From the NCBI GenBank assembly GCA_017632695.1, contig JAGBQS010000044.1, positions 1 through 12,054 of the forward strand: a DNA stretch of 12,054 nucleotides. The letters run 5' to 3'. Positions 1-6,322 of this stretch are shown here, piece by piece (position 1 is the stretch's first letter; every line of letters starts with the position of its first letter). Under the pieces are notes generated by a model. It made no database searches. It saw only the letters and a program-made list of their open reading frames with translations, and was not told where the DNA came from. This stretch comes from Bacteroidales bacterium (GTDB lineage: Bacteria; Bacteroidota; Bacteroidia; Bacteroidales; UBA3663). The position numbers were made by a program, and so were the translations under genes.

Positions 1-1266
1 GAGAATAACATCGACCTCCAGCTGCGCGACGGAGCCGTCATTCTTTTTACCGGCGACTACAACGCCTACCCTATTGTAGATTGCTATTTTGAGGGCTTGA
101 AGACCCGCCGCTGCATGTCGCCGCTCAATGCCGACGGCAAGCAGAACATCGCCATCACGGGCTTCGGAACCATTGACGGAAACGGAGGTGCCTGGCGATG
201 GGTGAAACGCAGCAAGCTGACATCGGCCCAATGGAAGGAACATTTGAGCCGCGGCGGCTGCACCGACGAGAAGGAGACCATCTGGTTCCCGACCGAAGCG
301 GTACGCGATGCCTATAGCCGTGCCGACATGAATGTGGTGCGCGGCGTGGAAACCGAGGAGGACTGGCTTGCCATCCGCGACTACCTGCGTCCTGTGCTGC
401 TCGACTTCTCCCGTTGCACAAACGTGCTGCTCGAAGGTGTCTGCTTCCAGAACTCACCGGCCTGGAACCTTCATCCCTTCCTGTGCGAGAACGTGATTAT
501 AAACAACGTCATGGTCATCAACCCCTGGTATAGCCAGAATGGCGACGGTCTGGACCTCGAATCGTGCAAGAATGCTCTCATAGTGAACAGCAAGTTCGAT
601 GTGGGCGACGATGCCATCTGTGTGAAGAGCGGCAAGGATCAGGACGGACGCGATCTCCTTACGCCTTGCGAGAACGTGGTGGTGGACCGTTGCGCCGTTT
701 ACCACGGACACGGAGGTTTCGTTGTGGGCAGCGAGATGTCGAGCGGCGTGAAGAACGTCAGCGTCAGCAACTGTATGTTCCTCGGTACCGACGTGGGTCT
801 GCGGTTCAAGTCGAAACGCGGTCGCGGCGGTGTGGTCGGGAACATACATATCCGGAACATCAACATGATCGACATTCCAACGGACTGCATTCTCTTCGAC
901 CTGCACTACAGCGGTATGTCGGCCAGCGAGGAGAAAGCGCTCGGACTGAAGAAGGATGCCGGACTGGACAACATCCCTGCTGTGGACGAAACAACTCCGC
1001 AGTTTAAGGACATCTATATCTCGGATGTAGTATGCCAGGGCTGCGACCGCGCCATGTATTTCAACGGTATCCCCGAAATGCCTATCACGAACATCAACAT
1101 CAGCAATGCCCGCATCAAGGCAAACTCGGGCCTGTCAATCAACCACAGCCTCGACATCACCATCAACGATCTCCAGCTTTCGCTGCCTGAAGGCGAACAG
1201 CCTATCGTCACTTACAATGTCAGGAATCTGACAGTGAACGGGAAGGCTGTAGAGGGGAATGAGTAA
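1..1266 (+). CDS. Glycoside hydrolase family 28 (polygalacturonase-like), 5'-truncated
   Basis: The reading frame is open from the first base to the TAA at 1264, giving 421 visible codons; the true start lies upstream, and the TTG at 97 is internal because family-like sequence (FTGDYNAYPIVD) precedes it. GH28 enzymes are right-handed beta-helix proteins that hydrolyse alpha-1,4 galacturonic links in pectin, usually in the periplasm or outside the cell. The family's catalytic signature is complete, counting from base 1: NGDGLD at 180-185, GDD at 202-204, GHGG at 236-239 and RFK at 268-270 (the usual R-x-K). These supply the three catalytic aspartates, the histidine and the substrate-binding Arg/Lys. 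The segment around 40-60 (ITGFGTIDGNGGAW) is also typical. A DUF4861 gene follows after 53 bp, a pairing seen in pectin loci of Bacteroidales. Endo versus exo action cannot be told. The last codons are built from the repeat that fills the following spacer. Confidence 0.93.
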   Translation, partial: ENNIDLQLRDGAVILFTGDYNAYPIVDCYFEGLKTRRCMSPLNADGKQNIAITGFGTIDGNGGAWRWVKRSKLTSAQWKEHLSRGGCTDEKETIWFPTEAVRDAYSRADMNVVRGVETEEDWLAIRDYLRPVLLDFSRCTNVLLEGVCFQNSPAWNLHPFLCENVIINNVMVINPWYSQNGDGLDLESCKNALIVNSKFDVGDDAICVKSGKDQDGRDLLTPCENVVVDRCAVYHGHGGFVVGSEMSSGVKNVSVSNCMFLGTDVGLRFKSKRGRGGVVGNIHIRNINMIDIPTDCILFDLHYSGMSASEEKALGLKKDAGLDNIPAVDETTPQFKDIYISDVVCQGCDRAMYFNGIPEMPITNINISNARIKANSGLSINHSLDITINDLQLSLPEGEQPIVTYNVRNLTVNGKAVEGNE

Positions 1267-1316
1267 GGTGTAGAGTGTAAAGTGTAGAGTGTAATGGGTA
1301 AAGAGTAAAGTGTAAA
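1247..1316 (+). repeat. Degenerate 7-bp tandem array, about 10 units
   Basis: Ten heptamers run without any phase slip from 1247 to 1316. From 1261 the units are close to GTGTARA: GAGTAAG, GTGTAGA, GTGTAAA, GTGTAGA, GTGTAAT, GGGTAAA, GAGTAAA, GTGTAAA. Two further units, CTGTAGA and GGGGAAT, lie upstream inside the GH28 coding end. The array therefore spans the final sense codons, the stop codon and the whole spacer to within 3 bp of the next ATG at 1320. The unit is not palindromic, unlike the two downstream arrays. No promoter or terminator is visible in the spacer. Seven base pairs is not a multiple of a codon, so a gain or loss of units would shift any frame running through it. Confidence 0.9.
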
Positions 1317-1319
1317 GAT

Positions 1320-2648
1320 ATGAAGAAGTTATTTCTTTTTGCAGCATTAGCCTGCACGCTGGCATCCCTGTCGGCCGAAACAATCAGCATCTCCTTGCGA
1401 AATCCGAACCGGAAGGCGTTGACCGATGCTCCCGTCTGCATTGAGGTCCCTTCCGGCAAGAACTATCAGAGCGCGACAGTTCGCATCGGCGGACAGGAAA
1501 TTGCCAGCCAGATGGACGATCTGAACGGCGACGGACAGATGGATGAACTGGCCTTCGTGGTGAATATCGGCCGAAAGGCAAAGCTGACTGCCGAAATCGA
1601 GTTTTCGACCCAAACGGCACCAGCCAACCGCTACCCGAACCGGGTACACGCCCAGATGTGGTTCAAGGACAACAACAAGAAACGCTCCTATACCGAGAAA
1701 CAGCATATCCCGACCGATACGGTTTCGGAACGCATCGACAACATGTACTCGAAAATGATGCACCACGGACCTGCCTTCGAGAACGAGATGGTGGCCTATC
1801 GTGTGTATTTTGACAAGAAGCAAAGCACCGACCTGTACGGCAAACGCATCCGGCAAATGGAACTTGCCGACGGCTTGTGGTATAGCAGCGAGGTTCCGCA
1901 GCTGGTGAACGAACGCCAGTTCGGCGACGATATCATCCTGGTGGGACAGACCATCAGCATCGGTACGTTGCGTGGTTGGGACGATACCAAGGACACACCT
2001 GCCTTCGCCACGGAACAGCCCGGCACCAAGATTCCGGATCCCTGTATGGTAATGATCGACCCGTTTGCCTACCGTCAGGCACACATCGTGGCTAAAGGCC
2101 CCGTGCGTACCATAGTAGATATGAACGTGGAAGGCTGGCAGTATAAGGGCAGGACGCTCAACCTGAAGAGCCGCTACATCCTGTATGCCGGCAATCGCGA
2201 ATGCGAGGTAAAGCAGTTCTTCAGCGGCGACGCACAAAGCCTGACGGATCTGGAGAAGGTGGAGTTCGTGACGGGTGTCATGAAAGTGGGCATCTTCAAC
2301 ACCGATAGTGTGAACCTCGCCGGTCTGCACTATATGTCCGATGGCAAAGGTCTGTGTGCTTCCTTCGGCAAAGACTGGCCCGATGGCAATCACAAGCTTT
2401 ATCCGCAGATGTCGGCAGCAGCGTTGGCAGTCAGCATCGATCCCGGCTTTGTTACCCGGACCATCGACCGTAAGGAACAGATTCTGTTTGGCATTCACAC
2501 CAATGCGCAGCACACACTGAACTATCGTATGGCATTCTGCGCCCCTGATAAGGAAGGGCCGCAACTGACCCCTAAGCCGTGGACATACCAATCCTGGTTC
2601 AAATGGTGCAAGCAATGGAACAAGCTCAAACCGGTTGAAGTGAGATAA
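1320..2648 (+). CDS. Secreted DUF4861-family protein
   Basis: A 442-residue protein with a clear Sec signal peptide (MKKLFLFAALACTLASLSA, cleavage probably before E20), so it is periplasmic or exported; there is no lipobox cysteine. I recognise the DUF4861 family from DLNGDGQMDEL at residues 67-77 (a calcium-loop-like D-x-N-x-D-G stretch common in this family), the MHHGPAFENEMVAYRVYFD region that follows, and the DLYGK motif shortly after it. The full length fits the family. DUF4861 proteins are found beside GH28, GH105 and related enzymes in pectin-utilisation loci of Bacteroidetes; I know of no firmly established reaction, so a role in pectin breakdown is inferred from context only. ATG 1320 is chosen because it starts the signal peptide directly after the 7-bp array. 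The array ends in TGTAAAG, so the ribosome-binding region of this gene is itself repeat sequence. A long open frame on the opposite strand is a shadow. Confidence 0.87.
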   Translation: MKKLFLFAALACTLASLSAETISISLRNPNRKALTDAPVCIEVPSGKNYQSATVRIGGQEIASQMDDLNGDGQMDELAFVVNIGRKAKLTAEIEFSTQTAPANRYPNRVHAQMWFKDNNKKRSYTEKQHIPTDTVSERIDNMYSKMMHHGPAFENEMVAYRVYFDKKQSTDLYGKRIRQMELADGLWYSSEVPQLVNERQFGDDIILVGQTISIGTLRGWDDTKDTPAFATEQPGTKIPDPCMVMIDPFAYRQAHIVAKGPVRTIVDMNVEGWQYKGRTLNLKSRYILYAGNRECEVKQFFSGDAQSLTDLEKVEFVTGVMKVGIFNTDSVNLAGLHYMSDGKGLCASFGKDWPDGNHKLYPQMSAAALAVSIDPGFVTRTIDRKEQILFGIHTNAQHTLNYRMAFCAPDKEGPQLTPKPWTYQSWFKWCKQWNKLKPVEVR

Positions 2649-2654
2649 CGAAGG

Positions 2655-2763
2655 CTCAGAGAGCTCGGAGAAGTCCGAGCACTCTGAGTTCTCAGAAAAC
2701 TCAGAGAACTCAGAAAAAATCCGAGAACTCGGAGATCTCAGAGTGCTCCGAGATCTCTAAAAA
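2655..2763 (+). repeat. Degenerate 9-bp tandem array with palindromic core CTCNGAG, 12 units
   Basis: Twelve units start at 2655, 2664, 2673, 2682, 2691, 2700, 2709, 2719, 2728, 2737, 2746 and 2755. The period is exactly 9 bp except for one extra A after the seventh unit. The consensus is CTCNGAGAN (examples CTCAGAGAG, CTCGGAGAA, CTCCGAGAT). The core is a near-perfect palindrome, so each unit can pair with most others in RNA or single-stranded DNA. The best hairpin I find has an 11-bp perfect stem, 2683-2693 with 2704-2714, and a 10-nt loop; CTCGGAG 2728-2734 also pairs with CTCCGAG 2746-2752. The array starts 6 bp after the DUF4861 stop and ends 23 bp before the next ATG. One frame reads through as Ser-Glu-x repeats but has no start codon. 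There is no T-tract after the hairpins typical of a terminator. Confidence 0.92.
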
Positions 2764-2786
2764 GTTCCAACGAAAAAAATAACCAG

Positions 2787-3413
2787 ATGCAGACCTACAA
2801 ACTATACGAAAACAATCCGAACACACGGATTCTGGCAGACATCGCCGATGTTATCCGCAACGGTGGAATCATCATCTACCCGACCGACTCAGTATATGCC
2901 ATCGGCTGCGATGCCCTGAACCAAAAGGCCGTAGATAAAATCTACCAGTACCGCAAGGAAGAACAGAAGGAGAGCCACCTATCAATTATCTGCAAGGACA
3001 TCAGCCAGGCCGATGAGTACACCAGAATCTCAAAGGAACAGTTCAAACTGATGCACCGAAACCTACCCGGTCCGTTCACCTTCATTCTGGAGGCAGGTCT
3101 GAAACTTCCGAAAGTTTTCCGAAGCCGGAAAACGGTAGGCATCCGCATCACAAACAACAAGATTCTGCATGCCCTACTGGAGGAATTGGACAGCCCGTTG
3201 CTCACCACCTCGCTGAAAGCTCCTGTGGATTCCGATGATGCCGACACCATCAGTTACATGACCGACCCCTTCCTGATTGAAGAGACTTTCCAGAATCAGG
3301 CCGACGTACTGATTGATGGCGGTTACGGCGAGGACAAGCCCTCGACGGTTGTTGACCTCACAGCCTCTGAACCGCTTATTCTCCGGCAAGGCGCAGGAGA
3401 ATTAGAACTATAA
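2787..3413 (+). CDS. Sua5/YciO/YrdC-family protein, YciO-like (L-threonylcarbamoyladenylate synthase family)
   Basis: A 208-residue cytoplasmic protein. The family includes TsaC/YrdC and Sua5, which make threonylcarbamoyl-AMP from threonine, bicarbonate and ATP for the t6A37 modification of tRNAs reading ANN codons. This copy aligns best, from memory, with E. coli YciO: NGGIIIYPTDSVYAIGC at 25-41, HLSIICKD at 64-71, PGPFTFIL at 94-101, VGIRI at 117-121, LTTSLK at 139-144 and PSTVVDL at 185-191. The K-x-R and S-x-N substrate motifs that mark true TsaC enzymes are not obvious: the second is replaced by T-S-L, as in YciO. TC-AMP synthesis is therefore less certain than for a TsaC, and the genome should hold another copy if this one is not the t6A enzyme. 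There is no Sua5 C-terminal domain. The gene sits between two 9-bp repeat arrays, and its last sense codon and stop (CTATAA) form the first unit of the downstream array. Confidence 0.87.
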   Translation: MQTYKLYENNPNTRILADIADVIRNGGIIIYPTDSVYAIGCDALNQKAVDKIYQYRKEEQKESHLSIICKDISQADEYTRISKEQFKLMHRNLPGPFTFILEAGLKLPKVFRSRKTVGIRITNNKILHALLEELDSPLLTTSLKAPVDSDDADTISYMTDPFLIEETFQNQADVLIDGGYGEDKPSTVVDLTASEPLILRQGAGELEL

Positions 3414-3522
3414 AAAACTATAATTGCTACAAACTATAATTCTATAGTATCTATGGAGTCTATAGGAACTATAAAGTCTATAGCATCTATAGCAACTATC
3501 ACTACTATAGTTCCTGTCACCC
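3408..3522 (+). repeat. Degenerate 9-bp tandem array with palindromic core CTATAG, about 13 units
   Basis: Units beginning CTAT/CTAC start at 3408, 3418, 3427, 3434 and 3442, then at exact 9-bp steps at 3451, 3460, 3469, 3478, 3487, 3496 and 3505; a diverged CTGTCACCC at 3514 may be the last. The consensus is CTATAGNAN (examples CTATAGGAA, CTATAGCAT, CTATAGCAA). The spacing of the first units is looser (10, 9, 7, 8 bp). The CTATAG core is a perfect palindrome, and a 9-bp inverted repeat pairs 3465-3473 with 3506-3514. The first unit contains the Leu codon and TAA stop of the yciO-like gene, and the last ends 7 bp before the mutS2 ATG, so the array fills the spacer. No Bacteroidetes-type promoter is visible. 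The consensus is unrelated to the array on the other side of yciO, but period and core-plus-linker design match. Confidence 0.9.
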
Positions 3523-3529
3523 AACCCGA

Positions 3530-5956
3530 ATGATCTATCCTTCCAACTTTGAAGCCAAGCTCGGCTTCGACAAGATACGTCAGCTGCTGACAGCCGGCAC
3601 ACTCTGCACACTGGGCGCAGCCCGGGTGGAGGCCATGCTGTTTCTGACCGACCGGCGCAGACTGGAGCGTGAACTCGCGCTGACCCGGGAAATGATGCTG
3701 GTACTGCAAAACGAACTGCAGCCGATGCCGACCGACGGATTCTTCGACGTTACCGAGGCATTGAAGCGTATCCGCGTAGTCGGCACCTTCATGGAAACCG
3801 AAGAACTCTTCAAACTGCGTCGCGCGCTGGCTGGTATCGATGCGCTGGTACGATACTTCCGCACACCTTCAGAAGGCGAGAACCCGCATCCGCTGCTTTC
3901 CGAAGCAGCTTCGGTGGTGGCAACCTTTCCGGATGTAATCCGTCGCATCGACCAGACCCTCACGCCTACCGGCGAGATCAAGGACAACGCATCGCCCCAC
4001 CTGGCCGAAATCCGCCACGAACTGGCAAATACCGTAAACGGCATTTCCAGAATGCTGAACCGCATTCTTCGCAGCGCGCAGGAAGAAGGCATCGTTGAGA
4101 AAGACGTTTCCCCGGCCATGCGCGACGGCCGTCTGGTGATTCCGATTCCCCCATCGTCAAAAAGGAAGTTGAAAGGCATCGTACACGATGAATCCGGTAC
4201 CGGTAAGACCCTTTACGTGGAACCAGCCGAAGTAGTGGATGCCAACAACCGGATTCGGGAACTGGAAGCCGACGAACGCCAGGAAATCATTCGCATTCTC
4301 ACCACACTCGCCGGATCCATCCGCCCGTACCTGCCCGATATGCTCGAAAGCTTCGAGTTCCTGGGACTGATAGACTTTCTGCGCGCCAAGTCACGCTTTG
4401 CCGCCAGCATTGAAGGAACCGTACCGCGATTCTCACCGGACGGAGCCACCGACTGGGTACAGGCACGTCACCCCTTATTATATTTAAGGTACGCGCGCGA
4501 AAGTAAGCAAGTGGTTCCGCTCGATATTCTCCTGGACCATCGCAAACAGCGCATCGTGCTGATTTCCGGCCCCAATGCCGGCGGCAAGTCGGTTTGTCTG
4601 GAGACACTCGGACTGGTACAGTACATGCTTCAATGCGGTCTGCCTGTTCCTATGAACAGCAACTCGCTGGTCACGGTGTACGATAACATCTTCATCGACA
4701 TAGGCGACGAACAGAGTATCGATAACGACCTTTCGACCTACTCGAGCCACCTCCAGAACATGAAGTTCTTTGTGCGGAACGCCACCAATCGGACCTTGCT
4801 GCTCATCGATGAGTTCGGCAGCGGTACGGAACCGCAGATTGGCGGAGCCATCGCTCAGGCCCTGCTCGGCAAACTGAACGATGCCAAAGCCAATGGCGTC
4901 ATTACCACTCACTTCACGAATCTGAAGCTGTTTGCCGACGAAACGCCAGGCATTGTAAACGGTGCCATGCTCTATGACCGTGGCGAAATGCGTCCGCTGT
5001 TCCGTCTGGAAGTGGGGCGCCCGGGTTCGTCTTTTGCCATCGAGATTGCCCACAAGATCGGACTGCCGACAGATGTCATCGAGGAAGCCAAGCGGATTGT
5101 AGGATCCGATTACGTAAACATGGACAAATACCTGCAGGACATCTCGCGCGACAAACGCTACTGGGAACAGAAGCGCCAGAAGATTCATCAGCAGGAAAAA
5201 GACCTCGAACAGAAGACACAGGAATACGAGACGAAGAGTGCCGAACTGAAAGCCAAACGGCAGGAAGTAATGGAACAGGCCCGATCGGAAGCCAGCTCGC
5301 TCCTGCAGCAGGCCAACGCCCGCATCGAGAAGACCATCCGCGAAATCAAGGAAGCACAGGCCGAAAAGGAAGCCACCCGCAAGATTCGGGAGAGACACGA
5401 AGAGTTCAAGAAGAAGACCCTTCCTGCTCCGCGTAAAGAGAAAAAAGAGGAGGCAGCCCCCAAACCGTCAGAGACCATCAGCGTAGGCGACTATGTCCGT
5501 ATTAAGGGACAGACAACCGTTGGCGAAGTACTGGACATCAACGGCAGGCAGTATCAGGTGGCTTTCGGCATGATCAAAAGCCTCATTGACCAAAGCCGGC
5601 TGGAAAAGGTATCAAAAAATCAGTTGAAAAAAGAAAGCGGAGACAAGTTCGCCCACCTGGCAGCCGCACATTCAGGCAATCAGATTGACATGCTTGCAGA
5701 GCGACGCAAAAAGTTCAAGCTCGAACTGGACGTACGCGGCATGCGTGCCGACGAAGCTCTTCAGGCCGTGATGTACTATCTGGACGATGCCATCTCATTA
5801 GGCACAGGTGAGGTCCGTATCCTGCACGGTACGGGAACCGGTGCCCTGCGGTCGGTTATCCGGCAATATCTGGACACCTGTGCCGGCGTTTCTTCCTTCC
5901 GTGATGAACATGTTCAGTTCGGAGGAGCCGGAATTACAGTGGTCGAGCTGTACTGA
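3530..5956 (+). CDS. mutS2: MutS2: ATPase and Smr-domain nuclease
   Basis: An 808-residue cytoplasmic protein of normal MutS2 length. In order: an N-terminal MutS core/clamp region (about 1-320) without the mismatch-recognition domain of MutS; ABC-type ATPase with Walker A GPNAGGKS at 347-354 and Walker B LLLIDEFGSGTEP from 423; a charged coiled coil at about 540-635; a KOW-like segment (ISVGDYVRIKGQ) near 650; and a C-terminal Smr domain with the LDVRG motif at 733-737 and HGTGTG at 766-771. All ATPase and Smr key residues are present, so the protein should be functional. MutS2 proteins are linked to suppression of homologous recombination in Helicobacter and to rescue of collided ribosomes in Bacillus; which applies here is unknown. 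ATG 3530 gives the usual N-terminus (MIYPSNFEAKLGFDKIRQLL). It follows the CTATAG array, with no clear Shine-Dalgarno, and is probably the last gene before the terminator at 6045-6074. Confidence 0.97.
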   Translation: MIYPSNFEAKLGFDKIRQLLTAGTLCTLGAARVEAMLFLTDRRRLERELALTREMMLVLQNELQPMPTDGFFDVTEALKRIRVVGTFMETEELFKLRRALAGIDALVRYFRTPSEGENPHPLLSEAASVVATFPDVIRRIDQTLTPTGEIKDNASPHLAEIRHELANTVNGISRMLNRILRSAQEEGIVEKDVSPAMRDGRLVIPIPPSSKRKLKGIVHDESGTGKTLYVEPAEVVDANNRIRELEADERQEIIRILTTLAGSIRPYLPDMLESFEFLGLIDFLRAKSRFAASIEGTVPRFSPDGATDWVQARHPLLYLRYARESKQVVPLDILLDHRKQRIVLISGPNAGGKSVCLETLGLVQYMLQCGLPVPMNSNSLVTVYDNIFIDIGDEQSIDNDLSTYSSHLQNMKFFVRNATNRTLLLIDEFGSGTEPQIGGAIAQALLGKLNDAKANGVITTHFTNLKLFADETPGIVNGAMLYDRGEMRPLFRLEVGRPGSSFAIEIAHKIGLPTDVIEEAKRIVGSDYVNMDKYLQDISRDKRYWEQKRQKIHQQEKDLEQKTQEYETKSAELKAKRQEVMEQARSEASSLLQQANARIEKTIREIKEAQAEKEATRKIRERHEEFKKKTLPAPRKEKKEEAAPKPSETISVGDYVRIKGQTTVGEVLDINGRQYQVAFGMIKSLIDQSRLEKVSKNQLKKESGDKFAHLAAAHSGNQIDMLAERRKKFKLELDVRGMRADEALQAVMYYLDDAISLGTGEVRILHGTGTGALRSVIRQYLDTCAGVSSFRDEHVQFGGAGITVVELY

Positions 5957-5961
5957 AAAGG

Positions 5962-6024
5962 CTTAAAACCGCCATTTTACTTCTTAAAAAAGTGAAAAAC
6001 CGTCTTAAAAACCGGTTCGGAAAA
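5962..6024 (+). repeat. Three CTTAAAA words at exact 21-bp spacing
   Basis: CTTAAAA occurs at 5962, 5983 and 6004, just after the mutS2 stop, so the segment can be read as three diverged 21-bp units. Beyond the seven shared bases the units are only loosely alike (A-rich, with ACCG in two of them). The third unit includes the palindrome AACCGGTT at 6010-6017. The sequence is AT-rich, so chance is possible. It lies in the 3' untranslated part before the terminator and has no obvious role. Confidence 0.4.
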
Positions 6025-6044
6025 TACCATTATTTATAATTTTC

Positions 6045-6074
6045 AGGGTTCCAAGGCATCTTGGAACCCTTTTT
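6045..6074 (+). terminator. Intrinsic terminator after mutS2
   Basis: A perfect 11-bp stem (AGGGTTCCAAG 6045-6055 with CTTGGAACCCT 6060-6070), a GCAT tetraloop and a run of T at 6070-6074. It lies 89 bp after the mutS2 stop and would end the transcript of the left gene group. It also insulates the susC promoter. The short T-tract is the only weakness. Confidence 0.9.
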
Positions 6075-6144
6075 CCTGTCTTTTGCCGAGGTTTCAATAC
6101 CTTTTAAAACCATGCTCCTATACACCTAAAACCGCGATTTTTAC

Positions 6145-6209
6145 AAAATGTAACATTTTCATAAAAAAATGTAACAAACAAAAGTTGTGTTAAAAAAGAT
6201 TATGTAACA
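6145..6209 (+). promoter_or_regulatory. Operator-like cluster: three ATGTAACA words and a 15-bp palindrome
   Basis: ATGTAACA occurs at 6148-6155, 6169-6176 and 6202-6209, spaced 21 and 33 bp, so about two and three helical turns apart. The first copy is embedded in a perfect palindrome, AAAATGT-A-ACATTTT, at 6145-6159. All three lie upstream of the -33 box of the susC promoter, where an activator of a polysaccharide-utilisation locus would be expected to bind. No regulator gene is in the window, so the partner is unknown. The region is AT-rich, which raises the chance level of such words. Confidence 0.5.
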
Positions 6210-6215
6210 AGAATA

Positions 6216-6247
6216 ATTGCCTTCGTAAAATTATGTACCTATCTTTG
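6216..6247 (+). promoter_or_regulatory. Bacteroidetes-type promoter for susC-susD
   Basis: A -7 box TATCTTTG at 6240-6247 matches the Bacteroidetes consensus TAnnTTTG, and ATTG at 6216-6219 fits the -33 element (TTTG) with a 20-bp spacer. Transcription would begin a few bases after 6250, giving a leader of roughly 70 nt. The 11 bases TATCTTTGCAC are repeated exactly in the second promoter at 11696. Confidence 0.85.
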
Positions 6248-6270
6248 CACCCGAAAAAAGTAAGTGATTT

Positions 6271-6298
6271 ACAAACTTTAATTAACAAACTTTAATTA
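6271..6298 (+). repeat. Perfect 14-bp tandem duplication in the susC leader
   Basis: ACAAACTTTAATTA occurs twice back to back (6271-6284 and 6285-6298), within the predicted 5' untranslated leader and 24 bp before the susC ATG. A looser echo (AATTTACC, AATCC) follows to 6315. The duplication is A/T-rich and unstructured, like many well-translated Bacteroidetes leaders. It could affect ribosome loading or be a recent replication-slippage product. Confidence 0.85.
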
Positions 6299-6322
6299 CC
6301 AATTTACCAAATCCTAAAACTT

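Noticed and set aside
97..1266. GH28 starting at the TTG codon at 97
   Set aside because: Family-typical sequence continues in frame upstream to base 1, so the TTG is internal and the gene is cut by the window edge.
1347..2615. A 422-codon open frame on the minus strand opposite the DUF4861 gene
   Set aside because: It is the mirror of a GC-rich coding frame. Its protein is His/Val/Gly-rich with no family likeness, and the plus-strand gene has a signal peptide and family motifs.
2683..2720. The 11-bp hairpin as an intrinsic terminator
   Set aside because: It is followed by A-rich sequence, not a T-tract, and is only one of many pairings the repeat allows.
2641..2760. An open frame of Ser-Glu-x triplets through the CTCNGAG array
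   Set aside because: It follows an in-frame TGA at 2641 and has no ATG, GTG or TTG start with a plausible initiation site. Triplet periodicity follows automatically from a 9-bp unit.
2655..3522. Possible CRISPR arrays in the repeat-filled spacers
   Set aside because: Units are 9 bp, contiguous and without unique spacers, and no cas gene is present.
4484..5398. A 304-codon minus-strand frame inside mutS2
   Set aside because: It overlaps the ATPase and coiled-coil coding region of mutS2; the apparent hydrophobic stretches are the complement of Lys/Glu/Gln codons.
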